DNA of 5,549 bases from Planctomycetota bacterium (GTDB lineage: Bacteria > Planctomycetota > Planctomycetia > Pirellulales > Lacipirellulaceae), in contig JAJRUA010000097.1 in the NCBI GenBank assembly GCA_024278035.1, positions 1 to 5,549 of the forward strand. Direction: 5' to 3'. The notes below the pieces were generated by a model that did not search any database, was not told the DNA's origin, and was given only the letters and a program-made list of their open reading frames with translations. Positions within the stretch are counted from its first letter, which is position 1. Every line of letters starts with the position of its first letter. A program made the translations under genes and the position numbers. Below are positions 5,243 to 5,549 of this stretch, piece after piece.

Positions 5243-5549
5243 GCCTGCGAAACTCTTTTTTACTCGACCGCGATGCGACGCATGGAACTTGTTCGGCTCA
5301 CCACGCACGACTTGGACGGTGAGCGGGGCGTTGTCACTATTCGACAAGGCAAGAACAAAAAAGACCGCGTCATCCCTATCGGAAAACGGGCTCTTGTTTG
5401 GATCTCCAAATATCTTATCAAAGTTCGGCCTGAGTTCGTTGTCGATTTCGGCAACCCATCGCTCTTCCTCACTTCGCGTGGCAATCAGTTTTCGCTTTCA
5501 AGCATGACCAAGCTCGTTCGCCAGTACGTCGAAAGTGCGGCGACACGGA
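5243..5549 (+). pseudogene. Tyrosine recombinase/integrase (XerC/D-like), N-terminal half missing, runs off the window
   Basis: A frame open from 5132 to the window end encodes, from about 5243, the catalytic domain of a tyrosine recombinase. LFYSTAMRRMELVRL matches the box I region (usual pattern YATGLRxSEL); its catalytic Arg is codon 5276-5278, and the usual Gly is Ala. IRQGKNKKDRVIPIG is the beta-hairpin with the catalytic Lys (5351-5353). LFLTSRG and the start of the next helix (TKLVRQYVESAATR) follow. The HxxR motif and the nucleophilic Tyr would lie beyond 5549. The ~130-150 residue N-terminal core-binding domain is absent: upstream the frame reads palindromic DNA and then overlaps the kinase gene until a stop at 5129-5131. 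The only starts are GTG 5147 (inside the kinase gene) and ATG 5273 (within the catalytic domain). It is therefore most likely a 5'-truncated relic. Such enzymes cut and rejoin DNA in integrons, integrative elements or some transposons. Confidence 0.75.

Noticed and set aside
5184..5507. 107-codon frame beginning with an ATG after the kinase gene
   Set aside because: It is a different frame from the recombinase. Its start lies in the palindromic element and the rest is an out-of-frame reading of recombinase sequence.
5132..5549. Recombinase starting at GTG 5147 as an intact, overlapping gene
   Set aside because: The first ~30 codons would be kinase tail and palindrome read in another frame, and the core-binding domain would still be absent.

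Overview
The window looks like chromosomal DNA of a planctomycete, probably Pirellulales or a relative. This is inferred from moderately high GC, mostly absent Shine-Dalgarno signals, and what I remember of the recombinase and palindrome types found in that group. No taxonomic marker gene is present, so the placement is only moderately certain.

Left part (1-2261): two divergent genes share a 207-bp intergenic region. On the minus strand is the N-terminal two thirds or so of an HlyD/AcrA-type periplasmic adaptor of an efflux pump, cut by the window edge. On the plus strand is an AlaC-like PLP-dependent aminotransferase. The shared upstream region carries a direct 10-bp repeat next to the adaptor start and a hairpin in front of the aminotransferase.

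Middle (2262-3545): a PepT-like M20 metallopeptidase follows the aminotransferase on the same strand after a short gap with a 9-bp inverted repeat. The two may be co-transcribed. Together they suggest small-peptide and amino-acid turnover, but no dedicated pathway is proven.

Right part (3546-5549): a region of mobile-element debris surrounds one intact gene. The 499-bp gap 3546-4044 holds a short remnant resembling the N-terminus of an IS66-type transposase, apparently frameshifted by a tandem 10-bp duplication. It also holds a 77-bp palindromic REP/MITE-like element with 21-bp arms. Next is a complete 5-methylthioribose kinase-like gene (mtnK type, methionine salvage) with all main motifs. 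Directly after its stop come another GC-rich palindromic element and a tyrosine recombinase reading frame that lacks its entire N-terminal half and runs off the window.

No CRISPR array, tRNA, rRNA or clear new defence system was found. The most informative features are the eroded mobile DNA, the two palindromic elements flanking the kinase, and the apparent isolation of a methionine-salvage kinase from other salvage genes within the window.
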